A DNA stretch of 64,000 bases, taken from the NCBI RefSeq assembly GCF_965363235.1, contig NC_134846.1:91878571-91942570 (forward strand), given 5' to 3'. This document shows, in pieces, positions 9,745 through 19,800 of this stretch. A program made the translations under genes and the position numbers. Positions within the stretch are counted from its first letter, which is position 1; each line of letters opens with the position of its first letter. Below the pieces are notes generated by a model. That model was not told where the DNA came from, did not search any database, and worked only from the letters and a program-made list of their open reading frames with translations. This DNA is from Mytilus galloprovincialis (taxonomy: Eukaryota > Mollusca > Bivalvia > Mytilida > Mytilidae).

Positions 9745-10146
9745 TTTGCCATTAAAGTGCGAGGTTTGGCATGCCATAAAACCAGGTTCAACCCACCACT
9801 TTTATTCCCCTTTAAAAGTGTCCTGTACCAAGTCAGGAAGATGGCCATTGTTATAATATTGTTCGTTTCTGTGTGTGTTGCATTTTAACGTTGAGTCGTT
9901 TGTGTTTTCTCTTATTTTTTAGATAAGACGTGGCACGGTACTTATCTAGCCCAAATTCTTGTATTTGGTTTTGATGTTATATTTGTTATTCTCGTGGTGT
10001 TTTGTGTGTTGCTTTTCGGTGTTGTGTCGTTGTTCTCCTCTTATATTTAATGCGTTTCCCTCGGTTTTAGTTTGTTACCCCGATTTTGTTTTTTGTCCAT
10101 GGATTTATGAGTTTTGAACAGCGGTATACTACTGTTGCCTTTATTT
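9745..10146 (+). mobile_element. 402-bp non-autonomous element inserted in the RT frame
   Basis: Begins TTTGCCATTAAAGTGCGAGG and ends GTTGCCTTTATTT. A second copy lies at about 11412-11850, with the same start (GGCCATAAAAGTGCGAGGTT) and end (GGTATACTACTGTTGCCTTT). Here it splits the Naiad-like reading frame exactly: coding sequence stops after 9744 and resumes at 10147. Its core (GATAAGACGTGGCACGGTAC through TTGTTATTCTCGTGG) resembles the 3' untranslated region of the same Naiad-like element at about 10480-10640. It encodes nothing. No clear target-site duplication is visible. Confidence 0.8.
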
Positions 10147-10392
10147 ATACCCTCTGCCCCTTCGTATGGTGTTTACATATCACAATTGATACGTTATTCA
10201 CGTGCTTGTTCACACTATACGGACTTCATATACAGGAGTGTGCTCCTTACGCAGAAACTGCTCCAACAAAGTTATGAGGAGGACAGATTAAAATTGACAC
10301 TCCGTAAATTTTATGGACACCATCACGATTTAGTGGATCCATACGATGTTTCGTTGACCAAACTAGCTAAGGACATTTTTACCACATGGTAG
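10147..10392 (+). pseudogene. Naiad-like Penelope element, RT C-terminal part
   Basis: 82 residues from IPSAPSYGVYISQLIRYSRA to L-A-K-D-I-F-T-T-W and a TAG stop at 10390-10392. This is the thumb/C-terminal segment expected after the N-F-P-F-L-S-S-N that ends the upstream part, and it is in the same frame. Without the 402-bp insertion the frame would be about 816 residues. No GIY-YIG domain follows the stop, which confirms the permuted layout. Confidence 0.88.
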
Positions 10393-10700
10393 ATTGTGTT
10401 TTGTCATAATGTCGTCTAATCTTTTAATTACCAAACGTGACTTATTCCCGATTGTGACTGTTTTGCCGAGTGTGAACTCGCATTACTATAAGACGTGGTA
10501 CGGTACTTATACATCCCAAATTCATGTATTTAGTTTAAATGTTTACTGTTATATTTGTAATTCTCATCGGATTTTGTCAAATGTGTTGACGTCTTTTCTA
10601 TTATATTTATGTGTTATGGTAAAGAAAATTAATCACCGCCTTCATTTATCAGATTTGATTTCGTTCAAAGTAATCAGTACGATATTTTACGTTTGAAGTT
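10393..10700 (+). mobile_element. 3' untranslated region of the Naiad-like element
   Basis: Non-coding sequence directly after the stop. The part GAGTGTGAACTCGCATTACT through about 10640 aligns by eye to the interspersed repeat at 11585-11760 (GAGTGTAAATTCACATTGCG onward) and, with a small gap, to 9915-10055. It is therefore shared between the autonomous-type element and the short element inserted into it. Confidence 0.6.
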
Positions 10701-10840
10701 AGATTCATAACAAACCTGACATAGTTTTATAATATAGTTAATTGCTACCTCAGTTTTATATTAATAAGAATTAAAATGTGCTTTGTTATTAAATGCAATA
10801 TCAGTATTTAGTTCAAATATATAATCTTAAATTAATCCTA

Positions 10841-10930
10841 ATTCTAATGACGTCATTTTTTCGTCATTTTTCATTTTTTGATGCTCTGTTTTACTAATTC
10901 TAATGACGTCATTTTTTCGTCATTTTTCAG
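10841..10930. repeat. Tandem duplication with two TGACGTCA palindromes
   Basis: A motif reading ATTCTAATGACGTCATTTTT, continuing TCGTCATTTTTCA, occurs twice, 56 bp apart. Each copy contains a perfect TGACGTCA octamer (10848-10855 and 10904-10911), with a half-related GACGTCAC at about 10942. The octamer is the CRE consensus. No gene nearby gives it a function, so it may be chance within a repeat. Confidence 0.6.
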
Positions 10931-11411
10931 TTTCAAATAGGACGTCACTTGGCGTAGAGGTTTAAACGTATTCGGATGTGTCTACTTTTGTGTTTCAAAT
11001 GTCTGGTTATGTAAATGTATTTCAGTTGTTTCCTGTAATTAGTTAATACTTCAGCTTTATCATGTACATCTTTTGAATATTCATTTTATTAAATTTACTG
11101 TTTGCAAAAGTATAAATTACTCTAAATTATAGGGATTTTCTGGTAACTTAACGGAAAACCCTTGCCGTTTTTGGCACAACCTTTTTGATCTTTTGGTCCT
11201 CGATGCTGTTCAACTTTGTACTCGTTTCGGCTTTCAAACTTTTGTATCTGTGCGTCACACATAGGTCTTGTGTGGACAAAATACACTTCTGGCGTATTAA
11301 AATTTTGAACTTGTTGCCTTTTGTTGGCTGTTGTTCGTGTGATTCTTTGTCAATTGTGTTCTCCAATTTATTTATATTGTAGTCCTGTGTTGTCATTTTG
11401 ATGTTATATTT

Positions 11412-11850
11412 CACATGGCCATAAAAGTGCGAGGTTTGGCATGCCACAAAACCAGGTTCAACCCACCATTTTTTCCTTTAAAAATGCCCTGTACCAAGTC
11501 AGGAATATGGTCATTGTTATATTATAGTTCGTTTCTGTGTGTATTACATTATAACGTTGTGTCGTTTGTTTTCTCTTATTTTTGAGTGTAAATTCACATT
11601 GCGATAAGACGTGTCACGGTACTTGTCTATCCCAAATTCATGTATTTGGTTTTGATGTTATATATATATGTTATATTTGTTATTCTCGTGGGATTTTGTC
11701 TATATGTGTTACATTTTAGTGTTATGTCGTTGTTCTCCTCTTATATTTAATGCGTTTCCCTCGGTTTTAGTTTGTTATCCCGATTTTGTTTTTTGTCCAT
11801 GGATTTATGAGTTTTGAACAGCGGTATACTACTGTTGCCTTTATTTAGGC
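11412..11850 (+). mobile_element. Second copy of the 402-bp element family
   Basis: Same start, core and end as the copy at 9745-10146, including the shared run CTCCTCTTATATTTAATGCG near the 3' part. This copy retains a GAGTGTAAATTCACATTGCG stretch that the other has lost and has a short ATATAT expansion. Between 10950 and 11410 I see no gene. Confidence 0.8.
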
Positions 11851-12343
11851 TACAATTTTAAATTTTATTCGCTTTGAACGTATGTTTTTTTTTTTACTGA
11901 CGATAATTTTCAATGATATCAACATAATTTAAACGATGAACGACTTTAACAGTATTGTATATATATATAAATGTACCCAATAGCCATCAACAGAAACAGG
12001 ACACAAAAAGACTAGTATTTAGGCATATGCATACTATATATATGGGGTGTGGATAGGGTTTACATAATAGAGAATAATTGGCCAAAATATTAAAGAATAG
12101 AGATTAATTAGTGAGATGCTAAAATAAAAAGAATACAGAATAATTGCCAAAATGTATAAAGACTAGAGAAAAGTGTCTGAAATAATAAAGAAAACAGAGT
12201 TGAATGACCACCTATCAAGACTCTATACTATTCTTCACCTTTACTGTTTCATTGATGGCGATCCGATGGATACATCTGCTGTAGGGTTGTCACTGACTCA
12301 GACGTACTTATGAATATAATTATTTTCTGTGACTGTATCTTAC
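11851..12343. repeat. AT-rich spacer with a partial SINE-family flank
   Basis: No gene. About 12250-12303 (GGCGATCCGATGGATACATC then TCACTGACTCAGACGTACTT) recurs at about 12687-12746 and, more diverged, in the 36.65-37.2 kb SINE cluster, so it is a repeat-family flank. Confidence 0.6.
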
Positions 12344-12652
12344 ATTAATTTGTAGGATCCTTTACTATAGATAATTTAGCTGATCTGTAACAATAACATC
12401 TTCATGCCTTATATATCATGTACTGTAGTACGCCGCTAGATTAAAACTGACGTGGAAAGGTAACACATGGCCAGCGAAAGCTCTTTTTTGAGAGCCCAGG
12501 TGGTCGTGTGGTCTAGCGGGACGGCTGCAGTGCAGGCGATTTGGTGTCACGATATCACAGTAGCATGGGTTCGAATCCCGGCGAGGGAAGAACCCACAAT
12601 TTGCGAAAGCAAATTTACAGATCTAACATTGTTGGGTTGATGTTTAGACGAG
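12344..12652 (+). mobile_element. tRNA-derived SINE with 150-bp head (plus)
   Basis: The head is 12344-12493. The SINE body is 12494-12652, with an A-box-like TGGTCGTGTGG at about 12501-12511 and B box GGTTCGAATCC at 12568-12578. It is the inverted counterpart of 6411-6723. The pair brackets the Naiad-like element and its relatives. Confidence 0.85.
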
Positions 12653-12744
12653 TGTTATATACATTATGTACACAGCCATGTATCACCATCATTGATGCCG
12701 ATCCGATGGATACATTTGTTGTAGGGTTCTCACTGACTCAGACT

Positions 12745-12967
12745 TAGTGTGTGCATCTCTCAAGGTGAAATCGGATGCATGACAAAAAATATTTTTGTAG
12801 CTTAATCTATACAAGAGTTGAAGGAGAGTGTAACATATTGATTTATGTTGCATAAAATATGTTTGTGGCTACAACTACGTGAAGTTGGAATAAAAATTTA
12901 ACACATTTTTAGATGTTTGATTAATTGTATGAATTTCTATAAATTAATTTGTATTATTTTAAGATAA
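12745..12967 (-). mobile_element. 3' tail of the minus-strand Penelope-like copy
   Basis: About 12750-12800 (GGTGAAATCGGATGCATGAC, then AAAAAATATTTTTGTAGC) is the reverse complement of 5720-5755. The copy breaks off near GATGCACAC, just before the position of the hammerhead-like motif in the plus-strand copy. Confidence 0.7.
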
Positions 12968-13765
12968 TTATGGTTTTGGTTTGCTTTTAAATCTTTTTTC
13001 GTCTCTCTCATTGAGTCCATCAGGTTCAAGAGTTCGTAACTGGTGCATCCAAAATCTCTCTCTTTTTTGTCTTCCTTGTGTATCCCAATTTTGATTTTTC
13101 TCAATGATTTGAAATGTGACGTTTTCAAAATCATGTCCAGCTCTTAAAAGGTGTCTTGTAATTGGGCAGTTCCTTTCTTTTGTATAAAATGACCGATGGT
13201 TATTTAGTCGGATGTTAAATGGTGTTTCTGTTTCACCAACATATTGTAATCTGCAAGTTCCACACGTTAGAACATAAATGCAATTTTGCGTTTTGCAATT
13301 TGATGTTATAAATATGTTGTAATTTTTCTTTGTGACTGTGCTGAAGAACTGGGTTTCGATGTTGGCGACTTTGCAACACTTACAATTGCCCCTTCCGCAT
13401 TGTTTATAACCTCCGATTGTTGATATTTCCTGTTTAGATACTTTGGATGTTACTAGAATATCTTTGAGGTTTTTGGGTCTGCGGTAAGCCATAACGGGAG
13501 GTGATGGAAAAATCTCTTTCAAGGAAGGGTCATTTTCAATAAGACGCCAGTGTTTGTGGACAATTGATGAAAGATTTGTCAGGTGAGGATGAAAGCTAAC
13601 AACAAACGGGATTTTATTTGTCTGGGCCGTCTTTTCTTTGTATTCAAGTAGGTTTGTTCGGTCTTTTTCTTTTGCTTTACCGAAAGCTTCTGAAATACTT
13701 TTGTTCTTATAACCTCTTGATTTGAGTTGCTGTCTGAGTTGCCCTAAACGATGGTTTAATTTAGA
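12968..13765 (-). pseudogene. Penelope-like element: RT end plus GIY-YIG endonuclease (minus)
   Basis: About 265 codons open on the minus strand without a start codon, with a TAA stop at 12968-12970. It begins near RLGQLRQQLKSRGYKNKS, typical of the stretch after the Penelope RT. It continues through PFVVSFHPHLTNLSS to KEIFPSPPVMAYRRP, a C-G-R-G-N-C-K-C-C patch, then the GIY-YIG core LQYVGETETPFNIRLNNHRS and the R-E-R-F-W-M segment. It is closely similar to 5010-5576 and longer at its N-terminal end. The RT catalytic domain is missing, so this is a 5'-truncated copy. Its endonuclease follows the RT remnant, the canonical order, in contrast to 7543-10392. Confidence 0.88.
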
Positions 13766-14394
13766 TTAAACTGATACGTTAAGAGCTGTATGAACAAAAG
13801 GGATATAGACAGAACAGCCAAAGTATTATTAAATCAACTTTGCCAGAGGGCTGTGAACCATAGTTTTTTTTTCTAATTTCTTAATTTATCCAAAAGTAAA
13901 ATAATAAAAATACATAACTCCAAACAAAATTAAAAACGGATAGTCCTCAAACAAATGGCAAAATCAACAGCTCAAACACATCAAATGAATGGAAAACAAC
14001 TGCAATTTTCCTGTCTTAGAACAGGCATTTCCTTTTGTGGAATATGGTTAATTGAACCTGGTTTAAATGCAAGCTAAACCTTTAACTTGTATGACAATCG
14101 CCTAACATTCCATTATATTGACAATAGTGTATGAGTAAAACAAACAATTTTGACATATGTTGGCTTTTATATTCAATATTGCCAATATAATGTTTTGAAA
14201 AGTATAATAGATATATTCATGAACGTTAAGAAGCAAATACGATCAGCAATCAAATATCATGCAGTATATCTATATAGGTAAACATGTCAAAAAAATGTGG
14301 TACAGCAGTCAACATTGTGTTTTAATATGAATAACTTTTTTTAAAAAAACCAAGGGATATAGACAGAACAGCTAAAGTTTTATTAAAACACATT
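13766..14394. other. No gene recognised
   Basis: AT-rich. A phrase GGGATATAGACAGAACAGC recurs at about 13800 and 14352, marking copies of one repeat. No coding sequence. Confidence 0.5.
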
Positions 14395-14592
14395 TTTGTA
14401 CATAAATAAGGCCGTTACTTTTCTCGTTTGAATTGTTTTACATTGTCTTATCGGGGCCTATTATAGCCGACTATGCGGTATGGGCTTTGCTCATTGTTGA
14501 AGGCCGTACGGTGACCTATAGTTGTTAATGTCTGTGTCATTTTGGTCTTTTGTGGATAGTTGTCTCATTGACAATTATACCACATCTTCTTT
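14395..14592 (+). repeat. Interspersed repeat (CGTACGGTGACCTATAGTTG family)
   Basis: Contains GGCCGTTACTTTTCTCGTTT, then CTCATTGTTGAAGGCCGTAC and TTGTCTCATTGACAATTATA, ending CATCTTCTTTTTT. Its reverse-oriented relatives lie at about 4380-4510 and 41110-41240 (AAGATGTGGTATGAGTGCCA). It is a multi-copy non-coding family. Confidence 0.7.
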
Positions 14593-14789
14593 TTTATAAG
14601 TAAGTCAACAAAGAAAAAACAAATTGGCATTTAGACACTCTATAGACAAAGCACATAAGCAAAAATGAAAGACATAAATAAAAAATTTGACCCTAATACA
14701 ATTACACAATGGCGTGATGTATGAATATCGAGAAACGCCAAAATGATATTACCATGCAAACACAGTTATGTTTAAATAAATATTGACAA

Positions 14790-15080
14790 ATAACGTGAAT
14801 GTGTCCAAAGTACACGAATGCCCCATCCGTATTATTATTTTCTATGTTCAGTGGACCGTGAAAATGGGATAAAATCTCTAATATAATTAAAACTAGAAAG
14901 ATCATATCATATGGAACATGTTTACTAAGTTTCAAGTTGATTGGACTTCAACTTCATCAAAAACTATCTCGACCAAAAACTTTAACCTGCAGCGGGACAG
15001 ACGGACAAACGGACGGATGGACGAACGAACGGACGCACAAACCAGAAAACATAATGCCCATAAATAAGGGCACAAAAAAA
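14790..15080 (-). repeat. Interspersed repeat (AAAGTTTTTGGTC family, minus)
   Basis: Reverse-oriented copy of a family also at about 39848-40130, 43890-44075, 55265-55890 and 61270-61470. Hallmarks on the family strand are a GGGCATTATGTTTTCTGGT start, GTC/GTCCGT-rich simple sequence, AAAGTTTTTGGTCAAGGTAG, CAATCAACTTGAAACTTAGT, and an end near GTGTACTATGGACACATTCT. No coding potential. Confidence 0.8.
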
Positions 15081-15811
15081 CAACAATAACACGTTGTTAA
15101 GATGATTAACAAAGTAAGTACATAGACTCTATACTTCAAGGCCATAATGTATTATTTGTAAAGTTGATACAAAATATTTATCAACAATGTCTTGGTATCC
15201 TTAGATGACGGACGAGACTTGTTTGACCTAACCGTGGTTGATTTTCACACTTATGACGTTTTATAAGGTCTATAGTTCTAATAGTAATAAACTAGAGGCT
15301 CTTAATAGGCTTTGTGATCACCTGATTCTATGTGCATATTCAACAATGGACACTCTCCAACATTGTACACAAGAATATAATTCATGACAAAATCTGTTTT
15401 GTTGATCTTGTTTTGCTGATCATGTGCTTTTTAGATTCCTTCTATCTTGTTTAGTTTTGCTCAAAACACAAAAGAGGATTAAAAAAATCCTCATTTAAGG
15501 GCAATTACTTCTATAAAGATTCACAGTCTACTTAACTTTGTCGACAACATTTGACTTGTTAGAAGACCTTGACTTGATGATCATTTTTGTGATTTAAAGT
15601 GTATCTTAATCTATTGTTATTTTCTATAATATATGACAAAACTACAATATACTTAGGTGAAAATCTTTTTTAAGGTGGTATGGAAGTTAAGATTAAAAAT
15701 GATAGAATTTGCTAAAAACGTAGTATATATTGTGAAATAATCAAAAAATTAATATACATGATAGGTCACCGAGCATTTTGCGCAAACTACAGGTTGTGAC
15801 AAAATGACACA
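15081..15811. other. No gene recognised
   Basis: AT-rich, no convincing exon or repeat boundary. A chance DDHFC-like reading near 15565 was examined as a possible missing RING2 exon and rejected because a stop lies just upstream and no acceptor fits. Confidence 0.5.
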
Positions 15812-18524
15812 ATTTGTATGACCGCGCTGAAGTACGTCCACTATTCATTTTCCATTATTCAAAATTCAATAATGAATAATGAAATAGTTCATTATTCACT
15901 ATTCAACGTAAAGTGATGAATAATGAATAATGAAATAGTTTATATTTCAGTATTCAAGTTAAAAAGTGAATAATGAAAGAGAATACTATTTTTTGACTGT
16001 GACAATATCCCGTATTACTGAATTCGTAATTTTGAGGTTATCTTAAGAAATATTCAAATAAATAAAAGACAAAAAAATCAAAACACTCTTTGAAATTTTT
16101 ACCTTTGATTATTAATCTAGTTTCGGAGGAAAAACTAGAGGGTTTCCCTAACTTTTTTAACATAAATTTCTTGGTTTAATGTATGGACGACATGCATACC
16201 ATAAATATATCAAAATTCAAATACTTTACGTTGTCTTTTATTATTTTAACTAGACCTTTACTATTCCTCATCCCTTAATTATAAATACAATACAATACAA
16301 TACAATATTGTTATTGTCAATCAAGGACGCCCTAAGAGAGCAGTATAATTACAAACAATTTATTATAATGATTATTATTAATTCTTAATGATATACTATG
16401 ACAAAATATAGAATAGAGAAAATAAACACAAAAGCAAACTTACTTAAACCGCAGATATTTATATATATTCAACATATAAAAATGTAACTGTTTATGGATA
16501 CCATTAGTGCCATAAAATTTGAATTTTGTCCATGAATGATTCACTGGGTCAGCAAATTGGCATCATTTACATTTTTATCAAATTATCCCTCTCAGTCCAG
16601 AGACTGATTATTAAATTACATAGGTGTTTTAGAACTTCTAGATTCTCACAACCCATTAGCCATATAAACATATTTTCATTGTTACATTTCTTTAGATTAG
16701 GATAAGAAATACAAAGTTCTTTTATAAATTTTATTCTGTATGTTTTGTTTTTTTTTTGCATCGTAGGAGAAAGTGGATCTCATCTTCCACTTCCTCCTCA
16801 CAAAGTTTACAAATACGCTCATGAGCTGGGTTGTTTTTGTGCCTTCCTGTTTCAATTGAAAATTGATGGTTCCCAATTCTTAGTTTTGCTAATCCCTGTC
16901 TTTGTTTAGAGTTTAGCAGGTTTAAATAGGGATCAAAATTGAAATTTGTTTTGAATAAACGAAATGTACGAAGTTTATTTTTTTGGTTATTACATTATTA
17001 AAAATGTTAATTTTCCATTCTTTTATATATAATCCTTTAAGTTTTCACATGACAATTTTTTTAATACAATATTTACTCTTATGTAGTAAACTGTTGGGAG
17101 TGAGATCCAGAAGCTCCAAAACTTGAATAATATAACTATACCATGAAGTGTGACCTTTTTCATGTAGGCTTTTAGATAGTGCCAGGGCTTCTATTAGTAA
17201 AATGTCTTCCGATTTTTCTAAAGTTATCCAATATTTAAGGATGCTTAATAAAATAGACAATTGTATTGGTAAATGTCCCACTTCTGCCATGACAGAATTA
17301 TTTGTGCTCTAATGACATGCCAATTGTTCAGCAATGACCATTAGAGGGTTTACGAAGGACCAAAATGCCAAAATACGCCTGAAAATTAATAGATAATTTT
17401 GAATAATAAAATGGATAATTTGGATAATGGAATGGACGGCTGATGTGGCCCTTTAACCCATATTTACACTTATACCTTATACCTTATACCTCATTATTAC
17501 CTAAGCTTTTTTATAGAGGAGCAAAAGGTATTTAGTCAGTATGTTCCGCACCTCCTATTAGAGGAGAAACGAAGGACACAAATATCGAAATACATGTGAC
17601 TATTAAGACATAGCTTATTTTAAAGAATGGAATGGACTGCTGCGACCGGTCAGCCTCTAACTAAAGAAACCTTAATACACCATTTGAAAGCTTATTGGTA
17701 GAGTAACAAATTTGTTTTTAACAATGTGTATTTTGGCACCTCTAATGGTCATTGTGGGACAAATTGTTTTCAACCATTTTATTCCTCTTTGTATAGCTAT
17801 ACCTCTTGTTTCTCTGTTGGTACGCGTTTGAATGACGTATAAGGTAGCAATACAATAAGCTTTCGAATGAGTCATAAGGTATATCTGTTATAAGGGCTGA
17901 AGGGTCACAGCAGACTATTCCATTATTCAAAATATCTATTTCTTTATTCAAAATTGGCTATTACTTAATTTTCACACGTATTTTGCGTTTTAGTCCCCCG
18001 TTACCCCTCTAATGATCATTGCGACACAATCGACATGTTATATCTATAATCAGAGGATTAAGAATAGCAAAGATCTTGTGAAAATAAAAAAAAAGACAAT
18101 GTTATTAGTATTCTAATTTTTATATATGTTTTGGTGTTCAGGTCGTCCATGCATTAAACCAAGGAATTTCTGTTAAAAATAGTTAGGAAAACCCACTGGC
18201 TTATCCTCCGAAACTAAATAAATAAATTAAGATCATTATTTCACATAGTGTTTTGATTTTGTTCTTACAAAATTGTATATTGATTTGAAAATTTGTTAGA
18301 TTATACGAAAATGACGAATTATGAAATACGGGATTTAGTGTCACAGTCCAAAAATATTATTCAAATTCACTTTTCAACTTGAATACTGAAATATAAACTA
18401 TTTCATTATTCATTATTCATCACTTAACGTTCAATAGTGAATAATGAACTATTTCATTATTCATTATTGAATTTTGAATAACGAAAAATGAATAATGGAC
18501 GTACTTCAGCGCGGTATTTGTATG
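15812..18524. mobile_element. 2.7-kb foldback / Mutator-like element with 9-bp target duplication
   Basis: The element spans 15821-18515. Its ends are perfect inverted repeats, ACCGCGCTGAAGTACGTCCA against TGGACGTACTTCAGCGCGGT. The arms extend inward about 390 bp (to about 16215 and from about 18135), through ATTATTCATTATTGAA-like sub-repeats and on to a GTTTCGGAGGA.../...TCCTCCGAAAC block. The element is flanked by a perfect 9-bp direct duplication ATTTGTATG (15812-15820 and 18516-18524). Long arms plus 9-bp duplications are typical of Mutator-superfamily and Foldback-type elements. No transposase is visible, so it is non-autonomous. Inside lie a LINE fragment (about 16280-17300) and a second pair of inverted repeats (about 17325-17455 against 17880-18020). 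Confidence 0.88.
16280..17300 (-). pseudogene. LINE-like 3' fragment inside the foldback element (minus)
   Basis: Minus-strand pieces read HLPIQLSILLSILKYWITLE (about 17290-17045) and, nearer the 3' end, QRQGLAKLRIGNHQFSIETG, an H-E-R-I-C-K-L-C-E-E-E-V-E-D-E-I-H-F zinc-knuckle-like stretch (around 16760-16900), then CISYPNLKKCNNENMFIWLM down to about 16567. A Cys/His motif before a final helical segment is a common C-terminus of non-LTR retrotransposon ORF2. The 3' end, on the minus strand, runs into a TATTG/TTGTA simple repeat at about 16287-16312, which fits a LINE tail. It is frameshifted and lacks the RT catalytic region. The clade is not assignable by eye. Confidence 0.6.
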
Positions 18525-19260
18525 CATTATAATGGGGGAAACAGCTTTATGTGATCAGAAGCTAATCTAAATTATAGAATTGAAAACAAAATGCGAGAAG
18601 ATAGCTTTAAGAAAATGCTTTGAGAATATCAATAGATACAATAGGGTCATCATGCGCTTTTTCCTGCTAAAAATTTAAGATAGCAAAAGTGTAGATTATT
18701 TTAGAAAATGCACTATCTCCCCTAAAAGTGCCAATTTAAAAACATTAAAAATCAAACAAATAAAATCTACGCTTGTAAAAATATTAACATTTATCAGTTC
18801 AATGCTTATAATAGTTATCAAAGGTACCAGGATTATAATTTAGTATAAATTGTTCTTTTAAATTAAAATTCACATTAGATATCTGCATTTCTGCATCAAA
18901 TTTTGCTACAATGATTAAAAATTATACCTTTTAAAACATATATAAATAACCAAAAATAATCTACACTTGTAAAAATATGAATATTTATGAGTTATTTTCT
19001 TATAAATTGGTTCTTTTAAATGACAGATTTCACAATTGGTAGAGCTCAACATCCTGCTGTTGCTAGATTTTCTCTCTTTTTAATGGTTTTCAAAATAATA
19101 GACAAAACTTTTAATTTTACCCCGTATGTTCTATTTCAGTCATGTTGGCAATCCTGTTGGTAGGTGAGGTAATCAGACATTTTTTTTGTTAACTAAGATA
19201 CTCTAATGATGATTTTTCGAAGTTCAAAATAAAACCTACAAAAATATACACGTTTTTATA
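18525..19260. other. No gene recognised
   Basis: AT-rich spacer with two loosely similar passages ending in AATCTACRCTTGTAAAAATAT (about 18765-18790 and 18957-18980), suggesting an old duplication. No exon supported. Confidence 0.5.
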
Positions 19261-19261
19261 T

Positions 19262-19800
19262 CGGTCATTAAGCAAAATCAGAGGACAAAAAGCAAAACGG
19301 ACCAAAAGCAACTGACAAAAAGCAAAAGTGTCGGACGAAAAGCAAAATGTATTGGACAAAAAACAAAACGGACAAAAAGCTACGGACAAAAAGCAAAATT
19401 ATCGGACAAAAAGCAAAATTATCCGACAAAAAGCAAAATTATCGTACAAAAAGCAAAACGGACAAAAAGCAACGGACAAAAAGCAAAAGTGGACAAAAAG
19501 CAAAAGCGTACAAAAAGCAACGGACAAAAAACGACGGACAAAAAACAAATTCAGTGGACAAAAATCAAAACGGACCAAAAGCAACGGACAAAAAGTAGAA
19601 GAGTCGGACGAAAAGCAAAATAATTGGACAAAAAGCAAAACGGACAAAAAGCCACGGACAAAAAGCAAAATTATCGGACAAAAAGCAAAATTTTCGTACA
19701 AAAAGCTAAATTTTCGGACAAAAAGCAACGGACAAAAAGCAAAACGGACAAAAAGCAACGGACAAAAAGCAAAATTATCGGAAAAAAGCAAAAGCGAAAG
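19262..19800. repeat. GGACAAAAAGCAAAA minisatellite
   Basis: About 30 imperfect copies of a 15-21-bp unit around CGGACAAAAAGCAAAATTAT. Both strands stay open over long distances (plus-strand frames rich in DKKQNGQKA, minus-strand frames rich in FCPLLFVRFA), which follows from the stop-free unit. I do not call it a gene. Confidence 0.88.

Noticed and set aside
15555..15600. Possible missing RING2 exon (D-D-H-F-C reading)
   Set aside because: A stop codon lies four codons upstream, no acceptor fits, and the following residues do not match the family.
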